This document shows positions 15,880 to 25,053 of a stretch of 27,572 bases of DNA, in pieces. Location of the stretch: positions 1 through 27,572 of the forward strand of contig CAMLSA010000037.1 of the NCBI GenBank assembly GCA_946482655.1, written 5' to 3'. The DNA comes from an uncultured Sphingomonas sp. (GTDB lineage Bacteria; Pseudomonadota; Alphaproteobacteria; Sphingomonadales; Sphingomonadaceae). How positions within the stretch are numbered: position 1 is the first letter of the stretch; every line of letters starts with the position of its first letter. The position numbers and the translations under genes were made by a program. Under the pieces are notes generated by a model. The model ran no database searches. It saw nothing but the letters and a program-made list of their open reading frames with translations, and was not told where the DNA came from.

Positions 15880-17292
15880 ATGACCAAGAAACTGCTGCTC
15901 GCTTTCACCAGCCTGCTGACCGTCGCCGCCGCCGGACCGAAATATGTCGGCCCGGCCGGCGCCGCCCAGCCGTTCATCAGCGCGCCCGTCGCGTCGGTGA
16001 CGGCGGCCGAGCCCGAGGGCGCGTGGTGGCGGCTGTACCAGGATCCGGTGCTCGATCGGCTGATCGCCGACGCGCTCGCCGCCAATACCGACCTCAGGAT
16101 CGCGATCGCCAATCTCGACAAGGCGCGCGCCTCGCTGCGCGAGGCCAGGGCGGACCGGCTGCCGCAGACCGACATCGATGCGGGCGCGACCTATGGCCGC
16201 TCGCCCGAGAGCCAGCGCGCGCCGGGGGCCAAGCGCGAGGATGGGTCGTTCGATGTGGGCCTGAGCGTCGCCTATGAGGTTGATCTGTTCGGCCGTGTCA
16301 GCCGCGCGGTCGAAGCCGCGCGCGGCGACGCCCAGGCCGCCGAGGCTGCGCGCGACGCGGTCAAGGTTGCGATCGTCGCGGAAACGGCACGCGCCTATGC
16401 CGACGCGTCGTCCGCCGCCGAGCGGCTCGCCGTCGCCGAGCGCACGCTCGGCCTGCTCGACAGGACGGTCGCGCTGACGGGCAAGCGCTTCGAGGCGGGG
16501 CGCACCTCGAGGCTCGACCTGTCGCGCTCGTCCGCCCTGCGCGAGCAGCAGCGCGCGACCCTACCGCCGCTGCGGGCGCAACGCGACGCGGCGCTGTTCC
16601 GGCTCGCGGCCCTCACGGGCCGCGCGCCCGCCGATCTTCCGGCTGAGGTGGGCCGGCGCCGGACGACGCTCCGGCTGGATCGGCCCATCCCGGTCGGCGA
16701 CGGGCGCGGTCTGCTCGCCCGCCGGCCCGACGTCCGCGAGGCCGAACGCCGCCTCGCCGCCGAGACCGCGCGAATCGGCGTCGCCACCGCCGATCTCTAT
16801 CCGCGCATCAGCCTGGGCGGCTCGATCGGATCGACGGGGGCCTCGCTCGGCGACATCTTCGGCGGCGGCCCGCTGCGCTGGCTGTTCGGGTCGCTGATCA
16901 GCTGGAACTTCCCTAACCAGGCGGCGGGGCGCGCCCGCATCGCCCAGGCCAAGGCATCCGCTCAGGCGGCGCTCGCCGGCTTCGACGGCACGGTGCTGCG
17001 CGCGCTGGAAGAGACCGAGACCGCGTTGTCGGCCTACGCCCATGAGCTCGACCGCCGCGAAGCGCTGCGCGAGGGCGCCACCCAGGCGCAGACCGCCGCC
17101 AATATCAGCCGCGCGCAGCTGCGCGAGGGCCGGGTCGATTTCCTGGTGGTACTCGACGCCGAACGAACCTCGGCCAATGCCGACGCCGACCTCGCCGAGT
17201 CCGACGCCCGCGTGGCCAATGCGCAGGTCGAGCTGTTCCGGGCGCTCGGCGGCGGCTGGCAGGTGGAGCGGGCGCAGACGGCGATGCGGTAA
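15880..17292 (+). CDS. outer-membrane efflux channel (TolC/OprM/NodT family)
   Basis: A 470-residue trimeric channel subunit with two repeated outer-membrane-efflux domains. Visible family features include WWRLYQDPVLDRLIADALAAN near the N-terminus, YEVDLFGRVSRAVEAA, LLARRPDVREAERRLAAE and ADLYPRISLGGSIGS. NodT/OprM proteins usually have a lipobox ending in Cys directly before the GPxY motif; here the segment reads LLTVAAAGPKYVGP, without Cys, so the protein seems not to be lipidated. The second of two adjacent ATGs (15880) was chosen because AGGGAGG is then 5 bases away; 15877 is possible, and an ATG at 15865 overlaps the pump stop. Confidence 0.92.
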   Translation: MTKKLLLAFTSLLTVAAAGPKYVGPAGAAQPFISAPVASVTAAEPEGAWWRLYQDPVLDRLIADALAANTDLRIAIANLDKARASLREARADRLPQTDIDAGATYGRSPESQRAPGAKREDGSFDVGLSVAYEVDLFGRVSRAVEAARGDAQAAEAARDAVKVAIVAETARAYADASSAAERLAVAERTLGLLDRTVALTGKRFEAGRTSRLDLSRSSALREQQRATLPPLRAQRDAALFRLAALTGRAPADLPAEVGRRRTTLRLDRPIPVGDGRGLLARRPDVREAERRLAAETARIGVATADLYPRISLGGSIGSTGASLGDIFGGGPLRWLFGSLISWNFPNQAAGRARIAQAKASAQAALAGFDGTVLRALEETETALSAYAHELDRREALREGATQAQTAANISRAQLREGRVDFLVVLDAERTSANADADLAESDARVANAQVELFRALGGGWQVERAQTAMR

Positions 17293-17331
17293 TTCAACCC
17301 TGTCGCGGCCGCCAGCCACCGCCACGCTGAC

Positions 17332-17365
17332 GGAATAGGGTGGGGCTGGCGCTCCACCTTATTCC
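17332..17365. terminator. hairpin after the efflux operon (possible terminator)
   Basis: GGAATAGGGTGG (17332-17343) pairs with CCACCTTATTCC (17354-17365) over 12 positions with one G-T wobble, around a 10-base loop. It follows the channel stop by about 40 bases. No T run follows on the plus strand, so termination efficiency is uncertain. Confidence 0.45.
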
Positions 17366-17483
17366 TGCGCACAAGTGCGGCATGGGAAGATGGAATTATC
17401 CTCACCGGCGTGGCGCTGTCGCTCTCCGGCTGCGACGATAGCCGACCTATCGACGAACCACCCGCCCAAACCCATCGCCATTC

Positions 17484-17512
17484 TTGCCAGGTGTATTGCC
17501 CGCATATATGAC
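17484..17512 (+). promoter_or_regulatory. possible promoter of the M1 aminopeptidase gene
   Basis: TTGCCA (17484-17489) and TATGAC (17507-17512) are 17 bases apart within an AT-richer patch (GCATATATGACT), about 25 bases before the start codon. The match is moderate and found by eye. Confidence 0.35.
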
Positions 17513-17536
17513 TCTCGCCATCGTGAAAGACACCGC

Positions 17537-20158
17537 ATGAAAAGCCTCTTAGCCACGCTTGCCTTGGCGGTGCTTTCCGCTCCCCTCACCGCCGCCACGC
17601 CCGTCGCGGACCCGATCCCCCTCGGCATCCTGTCCAACGCCGCCACCCCCACAGCCTATCGGCTCGACCTCACCGTCCTGCCCGAGAATGAGCGTTTCTC
17701 CGGCCATGCCGAGATCGACGTGACATTGAAGGACAAGACCAGCTCGCTTTACCTCCACGGCCGCGATCTCAAGGTTACCAACGCGGTCGCCAGGGTCGGC
17801 CACAAGACCGTCAAGGCGGCCTACAGTCAGGTCGAGGATAGCGGCGTCGCGCGGCTCGATTTCGCCGGCGTGCTGCCCGCCGGCAAGGCGACGCTGGTGT
17901 TCGACTATGACGCGCCGTTCGGCGACAGCCCGGCGGGCCTCTACCGGGTCAAGGTCGCCGACCAATGGTATGCCTGGACGCAGTTCCAGTCGATCGACGC
18001 CCGCGCCGCCTTTCCGGGCTTCGACCAGCCCGGCTACAAGACCCCGTTCACCGTCTCGCTGACCACCCGCCCCGGCCATATCGCGCTCAGCAATGCGCCC
18101 GATGTGAAGAGCACCAGGGTCGGCGATCTCGTCCGCCATGATTTCCAGGCGACGAAGCCGCTGCCCACCTATCTGGTCGCCTTCGTCGTCGGCCCCTTCG
18201 CGACGGCCGGCGGGACGGTCGCGCCGACGCCGCAGCGCAGAGAGCCGCTGCCGGTTCGTATCGTCGGCACCCGGCCCTATGAGGACAAGCTCGATTTCGC
18301 GCTCGAGAACACCAAGCCGATCGTTGAGCTGCTCGAAAAATATTTCGGCACTGGCTTCCCCTTCCCCAAGCTCGACCAGATCGGCTCGCCGGTGATGCCG
18401 GGCGCCATGGAGAATGCCGGGGCCGACATCTATGGCGACCCGATCCTGCTGCTCGACAAGGGTGCGTCGACCGACCAGAAGAAGACCTTCGGCATGGTGG
18501 TCGCCCACGAGCTGTCGCACCAGTGGTTCGGCGATCTCGTAACCCCGGCCTGGTGGGACGACATCTGGCTCAACGAGAGCTTCGCCAATTGGATGGGCTT
18601 CCGCATCGGTGACGAATGGCGGCCCGATCTCAAGATCTGGGCCGGCGCGCTCGACGAAGGCTTCGCAGCGATGAACATCGACGCGCTCAAGGCGGGCCGC
18701 CCGATCCACCAACCAATCAGGACCAACAGCGAGATCGACAGCGCCTTCGACCAGGTGACCTATGGCAAGGGCGGCCATGTCGTCTCGATGATCGCCGCCT
18801 ATCTGGGCGACCAGAAATTCCGTGACGGCGTGCGCCTCCACCTCGACCGCTATGCTTACAAGAACGCGACGACCGACCAGTTCTTCGCCAGCCTCGCGGA
18901 TTCGGCACATGACCCGCGCGTGCTGGCCTCGCTCAAGAGCTTCGTCGATCAGCAGGGCGTACCGTTGATCCGCGTCGAGCGCACCGCCGACGGGATCTCG
19001 CTCCGCCAGCAGCGTTACGCGCTGCTCGGCTCCGAACTGCCGCAGCAGAGCTGGATCGTGCCGCTCTGCGTCCGGATCGGCGCCGAACGCGACTGCTCGC
19101 TGTTCGACAGGCCTTCGACGACGCTCAAGCTGGGGGGCAAGAGCGCGATCATGCCCAATGCGGGCGGCACCGGCTATTATCGCTTCGCGATGCCCGAGGT
19201 CGAATGGCGCGCGCTGATCGGCGAATCCGCAAGGCTGATCCCCGGCGAAGCGCTGGCGCTGACCGATAGCCTATGGGCCGGCTTCCGGGCCGGCGAAGTC
19301 GCCCCGTCATTGCTCGTCGAAGCGGCGCGGGCCATGGCGGACAACGAATATTCGGGCGCGGCAGTCGATGGCGGCCAACGGCTCGCCGGCCTTCGCCAAC
19401 GCGGCATGATCGCAGGCGACGCTCTCCCAGGATATCGCGCCTTCATCGCCCGGACCTACGGCCCCAAGCTCGCCGCCATGGGCTTCGATCCAAGGGCGGG
19501 CGGCCATGCCGGGGACGATGGCGATCGTCAGAAGCTGCGCTCCGACCTCGTCTCCCTGGTCGCCGGCGAGGCCGAGGACGAGGAGCTGCGCGCCAGGCTG
19601 GCCCAGGCTGCCAAGGCCTGGCTCGGCGGCGACAAGGCGGAGCTCGACCAGAGCTTCTACGGGGATGCGCTCAGCGCCTATCTTTGGGCGGGCGGCCCCA
19701 AGGCGGTCGAGGAGCTGTTCGAGAAGGCGATGACCAGCGACGACACTCTTGTCCGCGACAGCATTCTCGGCGCGCTCGGTGGCACAGGCAAGGCCGAGAT
19801 CGGAAAATGGCTGCTCGCTCATGCCGATGACAAACGGATGCGGACCAGCGACAAGATCGGCTTGATGCAGGTGATGGCGATCGAGCCCGAAACGCGCGAC
19901 ATGACCTATGAATGGTCGATTGCCAATTACGACCAGCTCGTGAAAGGCAGCGGCATCTTCTCCGCCACCCGCCTGCCGAGCCTGCCGGGCCGTTACTGCT
20001 CGGTGGAGAGGGCCGCCGCGGTCGAGGCCGCCTACCGGCCCAAGGTTGTCCAATATAATCGCGGCGCGCTGTCACTCGACCGGACGGTAGAGCAGATCAA
20101 CGCGTGCGGGGTGCTCCAGGCCAGGCTCGGCAAGGAGATATCGGCGGCGTTCGAATAG
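17537..20158 (+). CDS. exported M1-family metallo-aminopeptidase
   Basis: A zinc aminopeptidase of 873 residues. A Sec signal peptide (MKSLLATLALAVLSAPLTAA) places it in the periplasm or outside. The exopeptidase motif GAMEN is at residues 289-293 and the zinc site HELSH at 324-328, with the third ligand Glu347 in WLNESFANWM; the usual HExxH-18-E spacing is kept. A catalytic Tyr is likely in FDQVTYGKGG. The C-terminal half is the helical ERAP1-like domain. It would release N-terminal amino acids from peptides for nutrition or turnover. The ATG at 17537 was chosen because the signal peptide begins there; it has only a weak ribosome site. It is convergent with purU. Confidence 0.95.
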   Translation: MKSLLATLALAVLSAPLTAATPVADPIPLGILSNAATPTAYRLDLTVLPENERFSGHAEIDVTLKDKTSSLYLHGRDLKVTNAVARVGHKTVKAAYSQVEDSGVARLDFAGVLPAGKATLVFDYDAPFGDSPAGLYRVKVADQWYAWTQFQSIDARAAFPGFDQPGYKTPFTVSLTTRPGHIALSNAPDVKSTRVGDLVRHDFQATKPLPTYLVAFVVGPFATAGGTVAPTPQRREPLPVRIVGTRPYEDKLDFALENTKPIVELLEKYFGTGFPFPKLDQIGSPVMPGAMENAGADIYGDPILLLDKGASTDQKKTFGMVVAHELSHQWFGDLVTPAWWDDIWLNESFANWMGFRIGDEWRPDLKIWAGALDEGFAAMNIDALKAGRPIHQPIRTNSEIDSAFDQVTYGKGGHVVSMIAAYLGDQKFRDGVRLHLDRYAYKNATTDQFFASLADSAHDPRVLASLKSFVDQQGVPLIRVERTADGISLRQQRYALLGSELPQQSWIVPLCVRIGAERDCSLFDRPSTTLKLGGKSAIMPNAGGTGYYRFAMPEVEWRALIGESARLIPGEALALTDSLWAGFRAGEVAPSLLVEAARAMADNEYSGAAVDGGQRLAGLRQRGMIAGDALPGYRAFIARTYGPKLAAMGFDPRAGGHAGDDGDRQKLRSDLVSLVAGEAEDEELRARLAQAAKAWLGGDKAELDQSFYGDALSAYLWAGGPKAVEELFEKAMTSDDTLVRDSILGALGGTGKAEIGKWLLAHADDKRMRTSDKIGLMQVMAIEPETRDMTYEWSIANYDQLVKGSGIFSATRLPSLPGRYCSVERAAAVEAAYRPKVVQYNRGALSLDRTVEQINACGVLQARLGKEISAAFE

Positions 20159-20166
20159 TCTGCTCG

Positions 20167-20181
20167 CTCCCCGCCGGGGAG
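20167..20181. terminator. short GC hairpin between convergent genes
   Basis: CTCCCC and GGGGAG flank GCC, directly between the stops of the aminopeptidase and purU genes. There is no T run on either side, so a bidirectional terminator role is only suggested by position. Confidence 0.3.
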
Positions 20182-20197
20182 GGAAGCTTCCACGGGC

Positions 20198-21052
20198 TCA
20201 GGAAAACACCACCGTCGTCGCCCCGTTCATCAGCACGCGATCCTCGAGGAACGCCCGCACTGCGCTCGCCAGCACGCGGCGTTCGATGTCGCGTCCCTTG
20301 CGGACGAGATCGTCCGGCGTGTCGCGGTGGCTGACGCGCTCGGTATCCTGATCGATGATCGGGCCCTCGTCGAGGTCGGCGGTGACGAAATGGGCGGTGG
20401 CGCCGATCAGCTTCACGCCGCGCGCATGCGCCTGGTGATAAGGCCTGGCGCCCTTGAAGCCAGGCAGGAAGCTGTGATGAATGTTGATGCACCGTCCGCT
20501 GAGGGAAGCGGCCAGCTCGTCTGACAGAATCTGCATGTAGCGCGCCAGAACGACGAGATCGGCGCCGCTCTGCTCGACGATCGCCTTGATCCGCGCTTCC
20601 TGTGCGGGCTTGCTGTCCTTGGCCACCGGCAGGAAATGGAACGGCACATCGCCGAAATCGAGATGGGCGTAGGTTTCGCGCGGGTGGTTGGCGATGATCC
20701 CGACCGGCTCCATCCCGAGCTCGCCGATCTTCCAGCGATAGAGCAGATCGGCAAGGCAATGATCGAACTTGCTGGCGAGCAGCAGCACGCGCTTCCTCGC
20801 CGCGGATGCGCGGAAGCGGTGATCGAGGCCATGATCCGCGGCGACCGTCGCGAAACCCGCTTCGAGTTGTGCGATCGTAGCCCCGCCGACCAGCGCGAAT
20901 TCGACGCGCATGAAGAAGCGGCCGGTCAGAAGGTCGTCGAACTGCTGCGCCTCGAGGATGTTGGCGCCATGCCGGGCAAGCGAGGTCGACACCGCAGCGA
21001 CGATGCCGGGATGATCGACACAGGACAGCGTCAAAATATAGGTTCCGGCCAC
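20198..21052 (-). CDS. purU: formyltetrahydrofolate deformylase
   Basis: Hydrolyses 10-formyltetrahydrofolate to formate and tetrahydrofolate, balancing the one-carbon pool and supplying formate. The 284-residue protein has an N-terminal ACT domain ([18 protein letters not shown], about residues 5-75) and a C-terminal formyltransferase-like hydrolase domain. The catalytic region shows Asn190 and His192 in [18 protein letters not shown] and Asp228 in [12 protein letters not shown]. The length is normal. The ATG at 21052 starts [10 protein letters not shown]. The upstream response-regulator gene runs in the same direction 61 bases away, but no functional link is apparent. Confidence 0.94.
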   Translation of the reverse strand: MAGTYILTLSCVDHPGIVAAVSTSLARHGANILEAQQFDDLLTGRFFMRVEFALVGGATIAQLEAGFATVAADHGLDHRFRASAARKRVLLLASKFDHCLADLLYRWKIGELGMEPVGIIANHPRETYAHLDFGDVPFHFLPVAKDSKPAQEARIKAIVEQSGADLVVLARYMQILSDELAASLSGRCINIHHSFLPGFKGARPYHQAHARGVKLIGATAHFVTADLDEGPIIDQDTERVSHRDTPDDLVRKGRDIERRVLASAVRAFLEDRVLMNGATTVVFS

Positions 21053-21113
21053 ATCCGCTCCAAAACGCGGCCCGTTGCCGCACCGAGCCGATTGGCCGCG
21101 ACAACGGGGCCGG

Positions 21114-21812
21114 TCAAGCCCCCATGCTGCCGGAGCCGGGGGTAGGATCGGTGCGGTGGCGCGCGATGGCCTCCAGCGTCAGCGTCCGCACCGTCGGCCA
21201 TGCCGAAGCATCGCCGTGCTGGAGGCTCAGCCAAGCGGCGCTGAGGACCGGGAAACCGAGCGTGCCCGCAAGTCCCCCGATGCGATGGGCGGGTGACCGC
21301 GCGTCGCTGCCCGCGTCGATCTCCTCCACGGCCTCGGCGAGGCCCGCGTGAAAACGCTCGATCATCACCGCCGCCGGCCCGGCGCCGATCAACGCCGCAA
21401 GCTTGGCCTCCGGCTGTTCGGCGATCGTGCCGACGCGGTCGACACCCAGCCAGCGTTGCAGCGTCATGATGAGCTCGGCGGCCTGGAAGGGCTTGGGGAG
21501 CCACCCGTCGAACCCCGCGTCGAGATAATGCCGCTCGCCGCCCGTGATCTGCTCGGCGGTGAAAGCGAGGATCGGCACGGCGCGGGTCCAGTCGCCGGCG
21601 GCGCGGATAGCGGCCACCGCGTCGTAGCCGTCCGCCTCCGCCATGTTGATATCAACCAGGATCAGGTCGTAGCGCCGCGACCTTATCGCTTCGAGCGCGG
21701 AGGCGGCGTCACCGGCGCCGTCTACGGCGCCACCACGCGGCACCAGCAGCGCGGAGACGATCGCATGATAGGCAGGCTCATCGTCGACTAGGAGAATTCC
21801 GTAGTTTTCCAT
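21114..21812 (-). CDS. response regulator receiver-Hpt fusion protein
   Basis: A 232-residue phosphorelay protein. The receiver (residues 4-122) keeps Asp10/Asp11 for metal binding, phospho-acceptor Asp54 in [13 protein letters not shown], a Thr in LAFTAEQ and Lys107 in LPKPF. A C-terminal Hpt-like domain has the phosphorylatable His176 in [15 protein letters not shown], close to the usual AHxLKG pattern. It can therefore both receive a phosphate and pass one on. It is divergent from a LuxR-type regulator and a hybrid kinase that lacks its own Hpt domain, so it probably links that kinase to a final regulator. The ATG at 21812 starts [12 protein letters not shown]; longer upstream starts lack homology. 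Confidence 0.88.
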   Translation of the reverse strand: MENYGILLVDDEPAYHAIVSALLVPRGGAVDGAGDAASALEAIRSRRYDLILVDINMAEADGYDAVAAIRAAGDWTRAVPILAFTAEQITGGERHYLDAGFDGWLPKPFQAAELIMTLQRWLGVDRVGTIAEQPEAKLAALIGAGPAAVMIERFHAGLAEAVEEIDAGSDARSPAHRIGGLAGTLGFPVLSAAWLSLQHGDASAWPTVRTLTLEAIARHRTDPTPGSGSMGA

Positions 21813-21940
21813 CGCGTTCCACAGGCTCAAGAAATCTACATAATGCAAAGTGATAGCCCCTTCCATTGGCTTTGAGCGAGTCAAGGAACAGGGGAACTGG
21901 ACCGGGAGCTTCATTTCCGGATTTTGATCGGGACGCAGGG

Positions 21941-22570
21941 GTGGCGATTGGGCGTATTTTAATCGCGGATGACCATCCGCTGATCCAGGAGGGGATCCAG
22001 CTCGCGATAAGCGCGCGCCATCCCGGAAATGCGGTGGATATCGCAGGCACGATCGCGGAGGCGGAAGCCCTGATCGATGAACACGGCCGCTATAGGCTGT
22101 TGTTGCTCGACTATGATCTTCCCGATGCCAACGGCTTCGGCGGCTTCTTTCGGCTCCAGCACCTGCTCGGCCGTACCCCGATCGCCATCATTTCGGCGCA
22201 TGACAGCCAGCATATGGTCACAACCGCGCAAGCCGTGGGAGCATCGGGTTTCCTGTCGAAGCGACAGCCGCTGGAGGCGATCATCGCGGGTATCGAGATG
22301 ATCCTCAACGGCGGCCGGGTCTTTCCCCCGTCGCCCGGCCCCGACGCCCAAGCCGACATGCTGCGCAAGAGGCTCGACAGCCTGTCCGGGGCGCAGCGCC
22401 GCGTGCTGCTGGCGCTGGCGAGCGGAGACCTCAACAAACAAATCGCTGCGGATCTCGGCGTCTCCGAAGCGACTGTCAAAGCCCATCTGTCCGCGATTTT
22501 CCGCAAACTGGGAGTGACCAACCGGACCCAAGCGATCCTGATGATGCGCCCCCTTCTCCAGCCTTCGTGA
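21941..22570 (+). CDS. NarL/FixJ-type (LuxR HTH) response regulator
   Basis: A 209-residue transcription factor. The receiver begins RILIADDHPLIQEG and has phospho-acceptor Asp57 in LLLLDYDLPDANG and Lys107 in FLSKRQP. The C-terminal LuxR-type helix-turn-helix spans about residues 147-203 (LSGAQRRVLLALASGDLNKQ, then VSEATVKAHLSAIFRKLGV). It is the likely output of the neighbouring hybrid kinase, whose GTG start overlaps its stop. Start codon: the GTG at 21941 is chosen as it lies just before the receiver domain; a TTG at 21866 would add 25 residues without domain content. Confidence 0.9.
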   Translation: MAIGRILIADDHPLIQEGIQLAISARHPGNAVDIAGTIAEAEALIDEHGRYRLLLLDYDLPDANGFGGFFRLQHLLGRTPIAIISAHDSQHMVTTAQAVGASGFLSKRQPLEAIIAGIEMILNGGRVFPPSPGPDAQADMLRKRLDSLSGAQRRVLLALASGDLNKQIAADLGVSEATVKAHLSAIFRKLGVTNRTQAILMMRPLLQPS

Positions 22571-25053
22571 CCGGCATCGAGCAACGGCGCCCGCGAATCA
22601 GGCCGAGCTGGCCTCGGATAGCATTGCTCGCGGCGCTCGGACCATTGCTGCTCGCCGTCATGGCCGCGGTGATCGGATATGAAATATACAGCGCCAGGCA
22701 GATCCGCGCGGAATTAGGCAGATCCTTCCAATTCCAATTCGAAGCCGCTGAACTCCTTTCCCTGATCAAGGATGCGGAGACGGGACACCGCGGCTATCTG
22801 ATCAGCGGGGACGCGGTCTTTCTGACACCCTATCGGCTAGCCGGTACTTATTTGGACGAGCAGTGGGCACGGGTTGTGCGACTGGCGCCCACGACCGGAC
22901 CCGACGCGGCGGACCTCCGGCGCCTGAAGCCGCTCATCGACGCCAAATTCGCTGAAATGCGAGCGCTGGTGGCCTTGCGGGAAAGGGGCGGCCTGGACGC
23001 CGCGGCCGATCGTTTGCGGGAGGGCCGCAGCAGGCGGCAGATGGAGGCGATACGCGGCATCTTCAGAGCAATCCTGTCCCGGGGAAGCGCGAACCTGCGA
23101 GCCACGCAGATCCGCCAGGCAGAAAGGGGGGCGACCATCACCCGAACCCTTTTCGCCAGCGTGGCCATCGTCGCCCTCCTGGCCGGGATATCGGGCCTGC
23201 TGATCGGCAGGGTCATGCGTCAGCGCCATCAGCTCGGGCTGGAGCGGGAGGAAGCCGCGACACGCCAGCGGGCGATCTTCGACGGCACCACCGACGCGAT
23301 GATCCTGATCAACCCGAGCGGCAGCATCGAGACCATCAACCCCGCGGCGGAACGGATGTTCGGCTATGGCGCCGACGAACTGCTTCGTCACGACATCTCG
23401 AAATTGGTCGACATCGCGCCCGGTGACGGTTCGTTCCTCGAACGGCTCGGCCTGAACAACGGGGAGCTCGAAAACCGCGAACTGCTCGATGTCACCGGCC
23501 GCGACAGCAGAGGCGAGCCGGTCGCGATCGACGTGACGCTGGGAACAATGCAGCTGCCCGACGGAATCCACGTCGTCGCCGCACTGCGCGACGCCGCGAG
23601 CCGCAAGGAAATCGACCGGCTCAAGGATGATTTCATTTCGACCGTCAGCCATGAGCTGCGCACGCCGCTTACATCGGTGATGGGATCGCTCGGCCTGTTG
23701 CGCGGAGGCGCTGCGGGCGAGCTTCCCCCGGCCGCGCGGCGCCTGGCCGAGATCGCCGAGACCAACAGCCAGCGGCTGATAAGGCTGATCAACGATATTC
23801 TCGACATAGATCAGATCCGCAAGGGACGAATGGCGTTCGACTATGCGGTCATCGACCTGCGCGACGTGATGAGCCGGACGGTGCAGGCGATGCAGGGTCT
23901 GGCCGAACGCCGCGACATACGGATCGAGATGCAAGCGCCCGATGAGCCGGTGATGGCATGCGCGGATGTCGATCGACTGATCCAGGTGTCGAGCAACCTC
24001 CTTTCCAACGCGATCAAATTCTCGCCTGAGGGATCGACCGTGAGCTTTGAGCTGCTGGAAGGTGGCGACGATCACATCATCCAGATCACCGATCAGGGGC
24101 CCGGCATCGATCCCGAATTCGCCAAACATATCTTCAACCGCTTCGCGCAGGGTGCACGGCCCGACCGGCAGATGATTGCGGGCACCGGCCTGGGACTCGC
24201 CATCTCGCGTGAGATCGTCCGCAATCATGGCGGCGACATATCGTTCGAGAACCGCAAGGAAGGCGGCGCGCGCTTCGCCTTCAGCGTTCCGCGCGACAGC
24301 GCTCAGGTCTCGGATGGCGAACGTTCGGCGCGGCTGCTGATCTGCGAGGATGACAGCGACGTGGGCTTCACGATCCAATCGATCCTCACCGCGCACGGCT
24401 ATGCGAGCGATCTGGTGACGACGGTTCGTGACGGCATCGCTCACGCGCGGTCGCGGGCTTTTAACGCGGTGCTGCTCGATCTCACCCTTGCCGATGCCGA
24501 CGGAATGGACGTGATACGCGCGCTGAGAGCCGACAAGGCGACCCGGCACGTGCCGGTAATCATCATATCGGGGACGGCGCCGCAGCCCGAGGTCGACAGC
24601 GACATCTATGCGGGATGGCTGCAGAAGCCGTTCGATCCGCCCCGACTGATCCAGCTCGTTCAGCGGGCGATCCGGCGTGCGGGACAGCGCAAGGCTGTGA
24701 TCCTGCATGTCGACGACGACGACGACACTCGCGAACTGTTCGGTGCGGCCCTGGCGGGCCGCGGGCTGCTGCTCAGTGCGGCCACCCTCGCTTCGGCGCG
24801 CACGATCCTCGCCGCGCGCCGCCCCGACGCGATCGTGCTCGATCTGGGGCTGCCCGACGGCTCCGGGCAGGACCTGCTTGCCGAGATCAAGCGATCCGAA
24901 AAACCCCTGCCGGTGATTCTCTATTCGGCGCAGGAGATCGACAGCGGGGCCAAGGCGCTCGCGGATGCCGTGCTCGTCAAATCACGCCGTGCTCTGCCCA
25001 AGCTGATGACGACGGTGCTCGACATCGTCGACCGCCATGGTGGCCCGCAATGA
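22567..25053 (+). CDS. CHASE3-PAS hybrid histidine kinase with two receiver domains
   Basis: An 828-residue membrane sensor kinase. In order: transmembrane helix (about residues 19-42), a CHASE3-like sensor region (45-190, with AETGHRGYLISGD), second helix (about 195-215), PAS domain (about 235-345), HisKA with His362 in STVSHELRTPLTS, HATPase (NLLSNAIKFSPEG, DQGPGID, GTGLGLAI), receiver 1 with Asp638 in LLDLTLADADG, and receiver 2 with Asp759 in IVLDLGLPDGSG. Both receivers keep their acidic pocket and Lys. No Hpt domain is present. The GTG start at 22567 overlaps the preceding stop as GTGA, and the TGA overlaps the next gene, so three genes are tightly coupled. The signal sensed is unknown. 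Confidence 0.93.
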   Translation: MTGIEQRRPRIRPSWPRIALLAALGPLLLAVMAAVIGYEIYSARQIRAELGRSFQFQFEAAELLSLIKDAETGHRGYLISGDAVFLTPYRLAGTYLDEQWARVVRLAPTTGPDAADLRRLKPLIDAKFAEMRALVALRERGGLDAAADRLREGRSRRQMEAIRGIFRAILSRGSANLRATQIRQAERGATITRTLFASVAIVALLAGISGLLIGRVMRQRHQLGLEREEAATRQRAIFDGTTDAMILINPSGSIETINPAAERMFGYGADELLRHDISKLVDIAPGDGSFLERLGLNNGELENRELLDVTGRDSRGEPVAIDVTLGTMQLPDGIHVVAALRDAASRKEIDRLKDDFISTVSHELRTPLTSVMGSLGLLRGGAAGELPPAARRLAEIAETNSQRLIRLINDILDIDQIRKGRMAFDYAVIDLRDVMSRTVQAMQGLAERRDIRIEMQAPDEPVMACADVDRLIQVSSNLLSNAIKFSPEGSTVSFELLEGGDDHIIQITDQGPGIDPEFAKHIFNRFAQGARPDRQMIAGTGLGLAISREIVRNHGGDISFENRKEGGARFAFSVPRDSAQVSDGERSARLLICEDDSDVGFTIQSILTAHGYASDLVTTVRDGIAHARSRAFNAVLLDLTLADADGMDVIRALRADKATRHVPVIIISGTAPQPEVDSDIYAGWLQKPFDPPRLIQLVQRAIRRAGQRKAVILHVDDDDDTRELFGAALAGRGLLLSAATLASARTILAARRPDAIVLDLGLPDGSGQDLLAEIKRSEKPLPVILYSAQEIDSGAKALADAVLVKSRRALPKLMTTVLDIVDRHGGPQ

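Noticed and set aside
17549..18910. Minus-strand frame of 453 codons within the aminopeptidase gene
   Set aside because: Shadow of the M1 peptidase, which has GAMEN and HExxH-18-E motifs.
21813..21940. Promoters in the divergent gap of the phosphorelay island, including a GGAAC that might be an EcfG -35 element
   Set aside because: No matching -10 at the right spacing was seen for either direction; the elements could be chance.
22837..24708. Long minus-strand open frame (623 codons) inside the hybrid kinase gene
   Set aside because: It is antisense to clear HisKA/HATPase/receiver domains, with no recognisable domain, signal or ribosome site of its own.
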